Assembly (NCBI GenBank): GCA_008973525.1
Contig: WACJ01000009.1
Coordinates: 1,364,001 to 1,428,000, forward strand
Reading direction: 5' to 3'
From: Stenopsyche tienmushanensis
Taxonomy: Eukaryota > Arthropoda > Insecta > Trichoptera > Stenopsychidae
Length of the DNA: 64,000 nt
Shown: positions 11,101 to 26,100 of the stretch, piece after piece
How the letters are laid out: every line of letters begins with the position of its first letter
Numbering within the stretch: the stretch's first letter is position 1
Notes under the pieces: generated by a model
The model's database searches: none
What the model saw: the letters and a program-made list of their open reading frames with translations, nothing else
Told to the model about the DNA's origin: nothing
Program-made: the position numbers and the translations under genes

Positions 11101-14100
11101 TATAGGAGAGGATATATTTTAATTATTGTCGCAAACCCAGTAATTCATAGGCGGTCTTGACGGGTCTTATTAATCGAGTATATACTTTTTTCGGCTCCAT
11201 GAAATCAGATTAAATTTGAACCGAGACAATTAATTGGAAATATTAACACACTTTCAATATTTCAATATTCAATCTCCAAAATTTGTTGGTACGGTCATTT
11301 TTTGGACAATTTGCACAGAAATTATCCACCATACAATCACTTGGTCTTTGATATAAATCATTGATGGATCGATCTATTTTGAAGGTATAGGGGTTATTTT
11401 ATGATTTAAGTATGGCAAATGAATTAGAGTGTGTAATGATCGTGTCAATGTTGTTTTTGTCGTTATCAATGGAGCCCAGTGCCATTAATTTGATGAGTAA
11501 AAAGAGAAAATAAATAAAAATCAACGAGCGGACCAGGGCGCCACTCCGATATTGCGTCTTTTTTCTTATACACACTCATATAACGTAATTTGGAAATTCA
11601 ATTTCACTTTATGGAAAAGTCGCCAGCTTTATTGGATTACACGCCAAAGCACGCCACTCCATTATTCGCGAAACGCTCTCAGACATATATGCCGTAGTAA
11701 TACATAGTGACAGGCGATTCCAATCAATCTAATGGGGTTCAATCTTTGGAAAATCTGGCCCGTACCCATGCGCCCGGTACGTCCGTCCGTCTGCCGGCCC
11801 CCGCGGTGGAACAGAAGGTTTTAAATCTAACATGTATTTTCTTACATCCCTCTTCCCCGAAAGCCCTTAGGTGTCGTTTTCAATATGCAATAAAATGTTG
11901 AGTAAACGAGCGCCTCACACAAACACACGCCCAGTGCATGCGCCCATATCGAGACAATACGTTCTCTTCTCTCTCCTAAACTTGTGTAATATAATTTTCA
12001 CACATACCAGACTGCAATATCGTACGGGGTTTCCATTTCGTACTTCCAGCAGTGCGATAAAAAACGCGCTATATTAGTATACTACATCCGATAAATCGGC
12101 TTATTTGCTTAATTTCAGACAGCCAATATCCACATCCTCTTGTAGCAAACAAAGCCTTCTTTTTTTATGCAAATCTGACATCTTTATTTATTTATAACAC
12201 CATTTATTATATAGTATTGGGTCGCGTGCTACTCAAAAAACATCACGACGAACGAATATCAAGGCGATAAGCTATCCAAAAGCGTACGAATATGAGGACG
12301 GTCCATCCGCCGCTTAGTGCGCTAGGGCTCCGCTCTTCCGCATCACTCCGGCTGACGACGACACAAATTCCCTTTGAAAACTAGCGTCCATGAAGTGTTG
12401 TTTTATTTATCATCTAATACTACTAATTTCTCATTAACTATACATAATTATGATAACAAATAAATATGCTTATTTTTTAACATAATTTGCCAAAACGACC
12501 AGGTTCGCACGCGGGTTTGTTTTGCTTTCGGACCGTGGTGATGCCGAGCGGCGGGATGGAAATGGTTAGATGCTGATATAAATACTATCATCTTGGATCT
12601 GCGGGAAGAACTTCTTCCTGCATCTAAGATTAATCGATGACTCTGATGCAATAATGCACGGATAAAAAACGGGGCACGTGCAAAACCGATATTTATCTGG
12701 CGATCTATATGCCACGATCAATCGGTAGCCCGCGAGGGACATTATTAACACTTTTATGCTTTGAGCATGCGCAGTTTTAAAATCGATTCAACCATTACGC
12801 GGATATTTCCATTTATTTTATGCAATCTTTTAATACGTACATTGTAATATATACATATATCATCTTTATATTCATGACGAACCCATGCGCGTTAGCCATA
12901 AAAGATAATTTTATATCCGGGAGATAGCGAGTGGAAAATTTTTATATCGCGTCTCTTAAAAGGGCTGAAATTTTCCATGCGATTTTCTTTTTTAATCGAT
13001 CGCTGATGGGCCAAATTTCGGAGTGGATATTAGGGTAGGTCGCTGCGGGGTTATCTTGTCATTATCTCACCTAGTGGTGTTTTCATTCGGCATGCCGCGT
13101 TATCAACCCCGGCCATCCACCCCTCACATTGGCGAGCTATTTCCTCCCAGAGGAAATTGGTACGAGACGATATATATTTTTTGTCAACCACACGTCGCTG
13201 TTTGCATTCTGGCGTTCTCCAATCGGAGATTGGATGTTGACGAGATGTTGAACCGCGTGTTGTCAAATAGGAAGCTCTAACCGGTTACCTCAACACGAGC
13301 TGAACTAATATTTGGGACTAATTCTTGCGGCGCTTTCCATCCCGCAATGTTCCTCTTATCGCCTGAAGGGGTGTTAAATATTTAGCGTTTTTATATAGCG
13401 CCTCGTTTAAAGCCATTTCATCAGGAGTTGTCTCGTTAAGCGCTCTTTTCGGGCATTTTGTGCCCCTATTTATTATTGTAGATGCATTTAATGCATCTCA
13501 CCCGCGGATAAATCTGCAAATCTCACCGGAAAATTTATTTTCATCTAAAGTCCTTACGTCACGGGAAATCCAATCATAGACGAGGCTGGCGGCCGCGGCC
13601 CCCACAGGCCCTTCAATATTGTTTTAAGAGGAGATGGGGGCCATAAATTTTATTTCGCGCCACTGCCCCAATGGAGTTACAACCCCCCCACATGACGCCC
13701 CTGCGGCCGACACCCTCCCCATCGACGCCGCCCGTTTTTCATTCACTTTGCTTTCTTTTCTCACTCTACGCATTTCTTCAGTTACGGCTATTTTTACCCC
13801 TTTCCCTCTTTGATTCGTACACAATCTGATGTTTTCAATTTGTGGGCCGCTTTATATTATAGCTTTATCTCCGGCGTGTTTGCTTTTTATCGCTTTAAAG
13901 CCATAAATTGAGAAGCCCTTCTGAATTTTCAATGATGGCGAAAACACCGCCGAAATGAAAACGCTTAATGCATCCATTGTAAAAAGCGATATTTTTTAGC
14001 ATCGTGTGTTCTTTTGCGCTTATAAAAGATCGCCCCATGAAAGTTCGCCTAATGTATATGGACGTACACGTTGAATATTTATTACCCCTGTCGTTCATTC

Positions 14101-17100
14101 TTCGTCGTCGACTTTTCCGAGTTACTTACCCCTCTCTTTGTCCAGCGCCGCTTCCTCAATCTCTATCATTCTTCAGACCCTGCAGGAGTGCTTCATTGTA
14201 ATCATCTGTACAAGACAATCCCATTACGGTAGGTTTCTCTCTATGACACCCACCGCCCTCCCGTTCAGCCGCCATGTGAGCTTTCCCCTTTACGCGACCA
14301 CCCTTTCCCGCCCTCCTGTCGATTTTCCGATATTGGGTAATGTGATACAAGCCCTAAACTTTACGACGCACCAAAATAGGCCCTCTCCTTATTAAAAATT
14401 GGCACTGAAATTACCTAACTCCGGCAGTTTAATGACATAGAATGCTGCGTTCAAACATCAAAAAATTGTATCTTCGCGCATATCGCTTTTATTTTCATCG
14501 CGTTTTGGGCCATAAATGCGTATCAATAACCGAATTGGATGCAAATTATTAAGATTCAAATTTGACTCTTCTTAACACTTTACCGTCCGGGTATTCAGCA
14601 CTAAAGTCCGGGCGAATATTACACCAAAAATTGATATAATTATTATACTAGCTTAATAGATTAAAACAAAATTTCACTAGTACCTTCAAAATTTCGATCC
14701 TGGGATTTCGGAATTTTGATCTGATTTTGGAAGCCTTGCTGCTGAAAATGCACGCTCAGCCTCCACACTCGTTGGAGGTATCGTCAGCAGATATTTAAAT
14801 GCTAGTCGGAATTGATGACCACATGAGCCCCCATTTTCGTATAACACCATCAATGTGATTGATAAAATTATTTTCTGCTGAGACAGATTTCCCGACAAAT
14901 TATTTATTTCCGCCGTTGCAGATGAATACTTATATACTATAATACTTTGATGTGAATCTTAATTATATCACGGAGGAATACAAAAATTTTGAACCCCGTA
15001 TCTATTATATTTCATATCGATATTACCATTATTAGAGTCGAGGTGTAGTAAATACATCACCGGTAGGGAAATGTTAATATAACAATTTGGCAAAGATATA
15101 TGTACTGTATATATATATATAGATTAGACAGTTACTGCCCCTGTTTCCAAGCGTTCAGATTTCAATTTAACATATTCCCACGTAAAAAAACTATACATAA
15201 TATATATTGTTAATTATAATAATCAAACTACTGTTGGCCGACATTATTGATTCATTACTTCATGTTTGAATGATGTTTTTATTTTATCTTTGTACTATTA
15301 AATTATGATAAATCAATATGACACACGGCATTACTTATCTCGCATTACAGCGTCAATCGTGAAGAAATGTAGTACATGTGTCCTGACTAATTAGTAATTT
15401 GATATTGGCGATTTGGCTGGGGGACATCCAAATGAAATCATTTAAGGTTGCAGCGAAGCCTTAAACGGAGCTGTTCTCTAAGCATGTTAATGCATGAAAC
15501 ATAATAATGCTCCCCGAGGAAATATATACGGGATCTCTCATTAAGTGACCGGACGTCGTCCAGTAAATTGAAAAGGGAAAAAATCATTAATTCGGGACAG
15601 TGTTTCGACACGAAGAGGCTCGATTTAAAAGCAGGGAAGTTTTTAATCTATCGCTTAGGAGGCTCGCAGAACCCGAGATGGTTGTTACCGAATATGGGTT
15701 TTCTTCAATTTCGCTTGCGTCACGGAAAACGTATTAAGAAGTTTTGACGCGGTGAGGGAGAGGGTGCCCTCATAGAACCAATAAGGGTGGTAGAACTCGT
15801 CTATATAACTAGTAGAACCGGAGGAGTCTGCAGAACCTCTGCGTTGTACCTGATATCAATTTCGTTTCCTCAGAACAAATTTTAACGCGAACAGATGGAA
15901 GCGAAAGACACCATTTATATCCTATATTATGATGTTTTCCAATTTGCCAAAGGATTTGTGCCCTCGGAGCACAGTGGGGGAAAGAAGATTCGGCTTATAT
16001 AATCAAATAGATAATACCCGATGGACTCAAGTCCTTATTTTTTATCGATCTATTCATACACCCCCTTGGATTGTAAATTGTCAAAATCGTGATTTAAACA
16101 GATGGAAAGAATTTACATGAAACAAATACACTTGTAGGTAGTCTTATAGTTGACCGGTTGGATAAATAATTTTATATATACTTATAAAAAAACATTAAGC
16201 AAATGTGGGTGGACAAAATAACGTCCTTGTGTGAAGTTGTTGCTAATCTTTGCAGGCTTAAATCGCGATATTAACCCTTTGAGGAGTACAGTCGCGTATT
16301 TGCGATCGAATTCTAGTGATTCAAAAAAAAAATGTTTGGAGGTTTTAAATGGGAAACAGACACGGAAAGAGTATCTTGCATACATCGTACGATTGTATTT
16401 ATCGTTAACCAAAATTTATCAAATAATGATGATAACCCAAATTAATCTATTTCAAGTGGGTTGTTTATATTTTGAAGAAATGAACGAATATTGTGTTCTA
16501 TCAACAGTGTTTATTTATTTACATAGGCATAGGCGTGGGGACGTGCAGCGAAAAATATGAAATGGTGGACCAAGAGTCTTGGCCGCGGGAAGACGCGTTC
16601 TTCCTCCCCTATGAACTCGTCCGCAATCCGACAATGATCCAATATGACTGTATGCAAGTCGAGGGATACGTCATTGGGCATGATTATTAATCACTTAGAT
16701 ATATAAAATACATTCACATTCCCGTTCAGATAATATATTTGACTCTTTGTCCGTTGTATTTCCATGGGAACGCTCAGAAAAAAAACCGCCAGGAAACTTT
16801 TGTATTAAATAGGATAATATAATTTTGTATTATGACTTAAAATAAATATATTATATAATTTAAGTCGAAATCTCATAACGAAATATCGTGCGCGCTCTTG
16901 CTGTTTTATGTTTGTCCCGTTTGGTCCCCCACTCCAGCATCGCCAAATGTATGGCAACAATGAAAATGTAGATGGTTATGAAATTTATGAATTCCTTGAA
17001 AGTTTTACCGACACAAGAAGAAAGACAAGTTATACATATTAAATTAATAGCCGTAAAATGTTTTGTTGAAGGCCCCCCTGTCCCCCAAGGGGTTGGAGCT

Positions 17101-20100
17101 TCGCGCCCAGAACTATGCGGCTTCTTAGCAAAAATTTAACGATTCTCAACCTTTGATGCGGACATTAATCCATGGGCCGACGGCAAAGTCATTAGCTGCC
17201 AAGGCGTCGGGGCTTGCTGCACCAAACTTTTTTAATATTGTAAATCAAATTTTAATTTAACGGGCAGTCATTACGGTGGAGCGTGTTGACAACATACATC
17301 GCACAGCCAGCCGGTTTTATATCAATTTCGTAATTTTTAATTAAAAAAGTCGTAGCACCCGCTCGTCGACAGCTCCTGTACTTTTTTAATAATGAAAGTG
17401 TCCAGGGTCTCCAGGGAGAGGGATCGGGAGCAGAGATGAAAATGGAGAAAGGGTGCAAGGGTGGGTCGAGAGATGAGGCAGGAACACTTTCGTTAACGGA
17501 CGTGTATGCACGAAAATTACTTGCCAAAGTGCAACCAAAGTCAATAACGCAACAAATCAAAAAACTACACTATGAAAAAATATACAACATTTGAAAAATC
17601 CATAAATATACACAAATATTGTACAAAAATTATTGGTATATAAATATAATTATCAATGGTACGAAACTAGTCCCAGAAGTATCCGACCTGGTGTATAGAT
17701 GCTGATTGTGGTTTAAAAAATGTACTACGTACGAGCTTACAAGACGAATATCGCAGTGGTCGACCAAATGAGATGACCACACCAAAAATGGTGAAGAAAA
17801 TCTACATAATAGTATTGGATGACCGTCAACTGGAGCAGAAGATATAGTAAGCATTTAAAAAAACATCGCATATTGACTGAAAATTTGGACATGAAAAAGC
17901 TGGGCGCAAGATGCATCTTGGGTCCATCACTTTACACGTGAGTCATAGGAATATTATGGGGACCCGAGATTCTCTGATCCGAGCTTATAACTGGTCCCAC
18001 TTACAAAAGTGCATAAAAAGCATTGGTGTAGTGGGGTGGGAGCGCGTGGGGTCCACAAGGTCTGTGCGTCCAACCGGTCCTCTTTTTCGACCGCTGACAT
18101 GACGAATGAACGACTCGTGATCGGATGCCATACTCGAACATGTCTAGAGAACGATTACGAATTCTCATTATAAAACGAAGTTGACCGAAGAATACTCATC
18201 GGGTGGGTTGTTTAAATTTTACAATCGATGAAAAATATAGTTGTCTTTATTTTATTGCGGACTTATGCCAGCTGGGTCGACCCAGTGTTGAAATGATAAC
18301 GAAAAAAAGAGGGATTAGACAACTTACTATATATTAGCTACTTGTGCTCTGAGCGTGGGGGGAAAAATTGCTAGATTTTGTAAAAAAAAATTGTAAAACA
18401 AGATAAAAATAAATATATATATATATAGGTTTTTTGGGCGAGCAGAAGTTTAGTCTCGCATGCGACCTCATTTGGCGTGAGTCCTATGCAAAGGAGTGGC
18501 CACAAGGTCTATGTGCCCAATTGGTCCAACTTTCGGATCGCTGACATGAAGAATGAGCGTTTCGCGATCAGACGGCATGCCCGAACATTTCTACAGAACA
18601 TGATTTGCATCCATAGACGAGTTAAAGTGCGAATCAATGAGTTAAATTACTAAACTAAAAGTATTTGGATATACTCATGTTTTTTAATATGTCGGATGTG
18701 ATTATCTGCTCATGCACACTAATGTACTCATTTGAGATGTGCCCGCCTAAAAATTCAAAAATGATGGGATGTTATTATCGAAGTGTTATTACTATTTTAC
18801 AAAAATAATTATTATAAATGCGTATAATCATATTTACGCGATAATTAGTATAATTCGCGTAAAAATGAGTCATAACGTATGTTTTTATTATGATTTTTTT
18901 TTATCTTGTCATGTAATATCCAATTGGATTTGGTTCATAAGGATATGTATATTTTCAGCGTCGAAACTCTAGATAAATAAATATTCATTCCAGGAAAGAA
19001 AACTTAGAGTTAACTCGCCGGAGTTTTTAATCAGCGCTTTGAGAAGCCAAACTAAAGCTTCAAATCTAGATAATGAAATAAGCTCTTTCGCAGAAAGAAC
19101 TATTTTTAAACGGCATTAAAATATCGTATTTTTTAATCATGCTTAACGAAACTAAGTAGATTTCGTCATATAGTATAACGTTCATTTTTTCTTGGATCCG
19201 ATGTTGGATATCCAATTTTGGCTGGTCAAAGCTAAGTTCAATTACGGGTTCCAAATAAATCTGCATCAATAGAAACGTCGGTCGTAATTAACACCGCGGC
19301 CCACTGTTGTGGGGATGGTGGTGTGACCCATCGATGAATACCAGTAGACTATTTCCAACTACGCGATTCAGGGATTGACCACATTTTTCATTTTTTTTTA
19401 AATTAAGTGTTTTGTCATCAGATGTATCGTTTGGGAACTCAGGGATTAGTGTGAATTTATAGGATCCACTATCGGAGCTGAACTCGTTCGGATATGGGTC
19501 AATATGAAAAGTTTGGGCTTATGGCCACGTTTAGTGATTCAGACCAAATCCGGCTCAAGGTCCGAATGTTTGGCTATCCCTGCTGGTGGAAAATGAAAAG
19601 CGGGTTCCGGCGGGTGCGGGCAGGAAATTAAAAATCCGGAACGGAGCGTGGAAAGTTTTGCAGTAGTTTTTCATTAGCCGCTCTGGCCAGTGTGGTGTAG
19701 GATGAGGATCGGGAGTATGCTGACGTGGAACTCTTGAACTGAGCATCACAAATGTGCGTCCTGAAACTTTGAAAACGGGTTATCGGCGAGTTTCCTTTGT
19801 GTCTTTCGTATTGCGATTACCTTTTTTCGACCTGGATTCATATCAACGGGACTCGTACATCAGCGATGGAACCTTAAAAACTTGGATAAAAATGCGACCT
19901 CGTCGGACTAACCGAATCGATTATCTTCAAATATCATATTATTATATAAGTTAACTTGCTATCGGATGACCCTTGTGACTCTACGCTCCCGTAGCTTCAC
20001 GCATGACTGCCAAAACATTTGCCTTAACTTTAATATAGGATCTTTCAATAAGAACGCTCAATTTTTAAACGTTAATAAAACAAATTACATATAAGATATT

Positions 20101-23100
20101 TACTATATTTTTCATTTATTTAAAAGAACATTTTATGGCATTTAATATAAAATATAATATTGTTTAAATTTCTGCCGTAACTTTGCTTGGTGGTACATAT
20201 TTGGAAGGTCTAATTTCCGATGATTTTGTCGCATAAATCTGGCTAAATTTGCTGGATAGCGTTCGTTATGTTGACTTTGAGGGCATCAATTATTTGCAAT
20301 TTATACACAAGGATCAATGATTTAAGATAGTTTCAAAGAAAGAAGTATAAAGGGATTAAATTCCACTATTCCAGCGGCCGCTGCGCGATAAAACCATGTT
20401 CTTAAATCGTTCGTGCGGCATGTCCATCATGGCATGCGCTGTGTGGCCTATTAGAACCATATGTCGTTAGTTATGCATATCATGCAGTTTAGATCACAAG
20501 AATTTGCTTATCATCGATCTGTATGATTTTGTATTGGTGAAACATTTCTCAAACGAAGGACTAATTTTGAAAATAAATATTGATAATTTGCACACATTAT
20601 TCAACACTATAATCTTCCATGATAATTTGCCATATATTATTAAATGATATACAATAAATTTAATAGATATTTGTTTAATAATATGGCCGCTATAACTAAA
20701 CAAACTTATAGCGTTCATATTGAAAGACCCTATATAATAATCCTGACACGTTTGAAAATATCCATTCAAATATATATTAAGTATTTTTGGCAACAACTGC
20801 ATGCGAAACATTTATAGTAAACATCCAATCTAAGGCAGGGCTATCACTTATGCTATAAATACATTTTCATCCAATATATCTGCTTGAGTGAAACGAACCT
20901 TGATGTGAAACGAATCACATTTCTGGAATATATTAGGTTATCCCATAAGTTTCATTCGCAAATGAACACAGATCTAATCATAGCCATAGTTGAAGAAAAC
21001 TCACGATATACTGTTCGCGAAATAGCTAACAAGTTAGAAATTCCACGAACATCTTTCCATAATCATCTGATAAAATTGGGCTACATCAAGCGTTCAAATG
21101 TATGGCTTCCTCGTGAACTGACTGATTAAAATAAACTTCAGCGTATTTCAACACGCGATCTTCTTCTCCAACGACATAATAGCCAACCTTTTTTGAAGAG
21201 ACTTATCACTGGAGATGAAAGTTGGATACTCTGTGAGAATATCAAACTTAAACGGTCTTGGACCAAGGGTACAGAAGCTTTAAGTGTAGCTAAACCTGGC
21301 CTACATCCAAAAAAAGTTTTGTTATGCATTTGGTGGGACTGAAAGGGGGTAGTTTATTATGAGCTACTTCAGCAAGGTGAAATGATCAATTCAACAAAAT
21401 ATTGTTTCCAACTAGACAATCTAAAGGATGCAATTGCCAGAAAATGGCCAGAATTAGCGAACAGACGAGGCGTTGTTTTTCATCACGATAATCTCACTCA
21501 TCCTCCATACCCTCCGGACATTGCCCCTTCAGATTATTATTTATTTTTTCATTGAAAAATTCTTTAGGTGGTAAAAAATTTAATTCAAAAAATGATATAA
21601 AAATGTTACTGGATCAATATTTTGCCAATAAATCTGGGAAATTTTGGCAAGAAGGCATTATGAGGCTTCCGGAGAGATGGAGAAAGGTAAAAGAACAGAT
21701 TGTATTATATATTATTCAATAAATTTTGATGCAATACAAATTATTGTTTATTTTTGTCTTGATATGAAAACGAAAGAAACTTATGGGACACCCTAATATA
21801 ATATGTATATACATATATCAAATTTTAAAAGAATCTCTACAACAGTTTTCCTCATTTACATTATATATGAGTGTATTTATATACAGATTTTAATAAGGGT
21901 ATGTGTTAACCAAACAAATGTCATTAAAAGGGGAATCATTTACCGAATGGTCGCTAACAGGGGAAATGCGATTAAACGACATAATTATTTGACTTTATGT
22001 GCATGATTCGATAGCATCAGACGTCGCATAATTAGGGTTAGCAATCAGAGATGATGAATATCACCAGCCGCCATAGTTTATACAGATATTAGACGATATG
22101 TGTGCTTTGGGTGTATTGGCAAAATTTAATATGTCCTCCAGTGATATGTCGTTCGTTATATTGAAGCTGTTTCGTTCTGTCAGCAAGTTGAATTATTGGT
22201 TTCATACAGACTGTCTCCTTCTCGCGGGGAGGCCAGGGCCGGCGCGTGCCCCGGGCGAACGAATACTCGTACGTTTTTGATTTATGGGCAGCTGATGTGT
22301 GATATTGACGACTCAAGACTGCGCCATTATATAAATAGCGTCCTCATCGTTCCCTAATAAAATGTTGGCTACCAACACCTCCGGAATGTAACAGCCCTAG
22401 GAGGAAAATTACCCGAATGAAGGAGATCTCATAAAGAAGGCCGGATTGATTAATGATGCTTTCATGTGGAATTAAATATTTTTTTGGGGGGGTCTGAAAA
22501 AATTGACCTTCCCTTGGCAAAAGGAACGAACGGAGCCTTCCAATAATATTTTTAGTCTCGTGTTTCAATATATAAATCCTTTATATGAGCGCACAATATA
22601 TTTTTTATCGCACCCATATATTTCAGTTCAGGGGAGCTCGTAACTGATATTATTCTAGTATAAAGTAGTCGAATATATGTTGCCATCGATATTGCAATAA
22701 TTCATATAATATTATACGGGCATGGAGTCTAAGAAAGCTCTTATTTTTAATTTGTATAATGTAAAATAGGTAAGCTTTTTTGTGACTTTGATGGTATAAA
22801 TTTCTGTGGTAGAACCAAAATTTATGAATATATACCATAAGTGACCTTAAATACACCAATCTCTATATACGAATTAATATCAGCTAATAAATCAAATAAT
22901 ATCAGCCCTAGAAATCCAATAAACTGCTTTGAATGGAAATCCCCATTCTCAATGTATCAAATGCTTTACATAAAGATGCAACAAATCTGTATAATTTTAG
23001 TGCATTCATTCAATTTTGTACTTATTAAGATTTAGAATCGAAATCCAAATAATAGATTTCTTTCGGGATAACCTAATATTGTTATGCACCCTACAAAGAC

Positions 23101-26100
23101 AATTTTTGTTCCAGTCAGTGTTTATACAATATAAATTAGGAATAATACAGTCTACCAAGCTTTCAACGTTGCGGCACATTAATATATTTTTTTAAACCTG
23201 AATAATCGTAAATACTGACATTAAATTAAAATATACAAATATGCTTTTTTGTTTATAAGTAGTTTATGTTAATTATTGTTAAACAAATATCATTGACTAT
23301 CAATACAATGTGGCTAGGGCTTCGGTAGACGTGGCTAAAATTTTAGCGTAGAAACTTGATACAAATTTCAAATCATTGCAATATTAAGTATATATTGTCA
23401 TGTCGTTAAGCGAATAAGGACATAAAAGTGCAATATGAGGATAGTTTGTATGTTAAAAATACCTTAAAACATATTTGTATTACATTTTTTTATTATATAA
23501 GTTCTTTACACAATGGAAACATTGTTTAAAATATACACAACTACTTACACCAAAGCACGATCGCGTTGATTATACTACAGAAAAAGCATTTCCACTTTCA
23601 ACTATCCAATTTAAAAAAACATAAAAAAAACAACCACAAAACCACTTCCATATTATTTCGCCATATTGTATATCAAAAGAAAGCAACACTCTATCATTTG
23701 TATAACGACGCTTTGATATCATTCATTTCACCTTGAAAACCCACCCGACTAGTTTCGCCCGTAAGGGATCGCCCTTTTCGAACATCCCCCTTTTTTGTGG
23801 TCGAAAAAATGAAACACTATGAAATCATAAACTTTGCGAAATGGATTTTCTTCGTTTTTAATATTTTTAGTATTCAGCGGGGCGTGTTGGCTTTCCGTCA
23901 AATATTCAATATTCTGCACAGTGTGCGTTTGACCGCGAATCACCCTGCACAAGCCCTTGCTGTCTCACCGCGCGGCTGGGGCCTTCTTATTGAAGTTTGA
24001 AGAGAGTTAGGGTGCGGTACCATTTCATGCGAATTCGTCGCCTGGCGAATTATATTATTCTTTACTTCAGAGATCAATGGAGTCTACGACAGAAATTTCT
24101 TAAGAAAAATACTACAATAACAAGGCGATTCTAGAACTTTAATTTGTAGAAGAAGTCTTTTATTCAGAGCCGTAACAAGAGTAAGAAGCGCCCGTGCGAA
24201 ATCCTATTGTTGCTTTCGTGATCGTACAGATCATATAAAAAGCCGCAAAAAGCTCTAAAAGAGGACGGAGTGACCACGAGGTGGGTATGTCCAATCGGTC
24301 CGCTTTTCGGACTGCTGATGTGACGAATGAGCGCCTTGTAATCGGACGCCACATTACGAACTCTTATTATAAAATGAAGTTGTCCGAAGAAGACTGATAA
24401 AAACCCTGTACAATTCTCGACCGGGTCGGTATTCTGCGTTTTTTGCCCAAAGCCTAGTTGCGCCTGTGGCGGGCGCCTGCTTAGTATCTGACTTAAGCCC
24501 CCCCCCTTTAAAATTAGCTAATACCATTATAAATGCAATATATTAAATACAAAGATAGTCCCAAAAGTACCCGACCTAACGTATAGATGCCAGTTACTGT
24601 TGTACAAAAAATTACTCTAATAGAAAGTGTCTAGACGCCACGTTACTTCCGTGATCATAGAAAATGTCGCAAAAAGCCCTAAAAGAAGACAGAGTGGCCA
24701 TAAGGTTTGTATGCTCAATCGGTCCACTTTTCGGACCGCTGCGAATGAGCGGCTCGCGATCAGATACCATACCTGAACATAACGATAATAAAGAAAATAG
24801 GGATTAGACAACTTAGTTCATATTGTAAAAACGTGTCAATCAGTGTTGATTCATGTAAAGTAGAATGGTTGAGTATTTAAAAACTATGCGCAACTCTCGA
24901 CCGGGTCGGTATTCTACGCTTTGCGCCCAAAGCCCCAAATCTAAATGCATTTGTCTTTGTGTGTCTGTAGGAACGCTTCGAAGAATAACATTTGAATGAA
25001 GAATGTAAATTATTATAGGCATTGAATATCACTAGAAATCAGCTTAAAGCATTTAAATTGATGTTTTAAATTACTATCCTTATCCTAATTACAAATACAA
25101 ATTATAATGTTCATAGATTTTACACAACATATTTATTAAACCAGCCTTAACTGGAGCCTTAGCAAGCTAAACATTTTAACTCATTCCGGTCATTTTGCAT
25201 GCATGTTTCGTCAGTGCTTTTGTTAGTTTGTATTTTTCACTTTGAAATTCAATGATGTTGCTCAATACAAGTATAAAATTCTTCCTGTGCTTAGTTTTAG
25301 TTGAACAAGACTGAACAAAAATAGATACCAATTTCATATCCTGCATTATGGTCACCGTACAGAAGTTGTCGATTGTTTTCCCGTTTCCCCATTTGATGAA
25401 ATGTGTAATTAGTGTAGTTATTATCTACATTAAAATAAATAAAATATAACCCACTATATCAGCAGTCGGTCTAAAATCTTGAGATGACTTGAGACATGGA
25501 TGTGTAGCCATCGCCTTATAAAAGTTTAGAGATCGGTATTATTTCATAGAGGGCCAATATTGAAGAGTCTAAGCAATATTAACGCGAGGACACCCCACAA
25601 CAAATGAGGCTTTATTGGCTTCCATCTTACATCCACAGCCCTCATCCACTACCATCCGATTTTTTGATGAATATAAAAACGACGCAATAACGACGCACAA
25701 TTGCGTATTGAAATTGCACGCCACGGCGAATCCAATAACGCAATCGCACCCAAACTAATCGCATTAACGTCGAAAATGGCTCCCAAGCATTATACATTAC
25801 ATCATTAATAGATAATTAAGTTATCCGAGTGCATTTGCGGCCTAATGAAATATCGGGACAATCTCGGCTCCGATAATCTGCCATTAAAAGTTGCGTTAGC
25901 GCGCATAATGAATATTGCATTTATTAATGACCACAATAATTGATTGCACTTTTAATTAACGACCCGGCTTCCAGTTATTAATTAAAAATAGATTACGCAA
26001 ACAATTGTTAATTAGTGTAAAATAAACAGGGTATGGCAACGCTTCGCCATGGCATATAATTATTATATATATATATATATAATGCTCAATAAGAACACAC

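Noticed and set aside
16231..16560. 109-codon frame next to a piggyBac-like end
   Set aside because: No piggyBac transposase motif; the frame crosses the element boundary at 16274.
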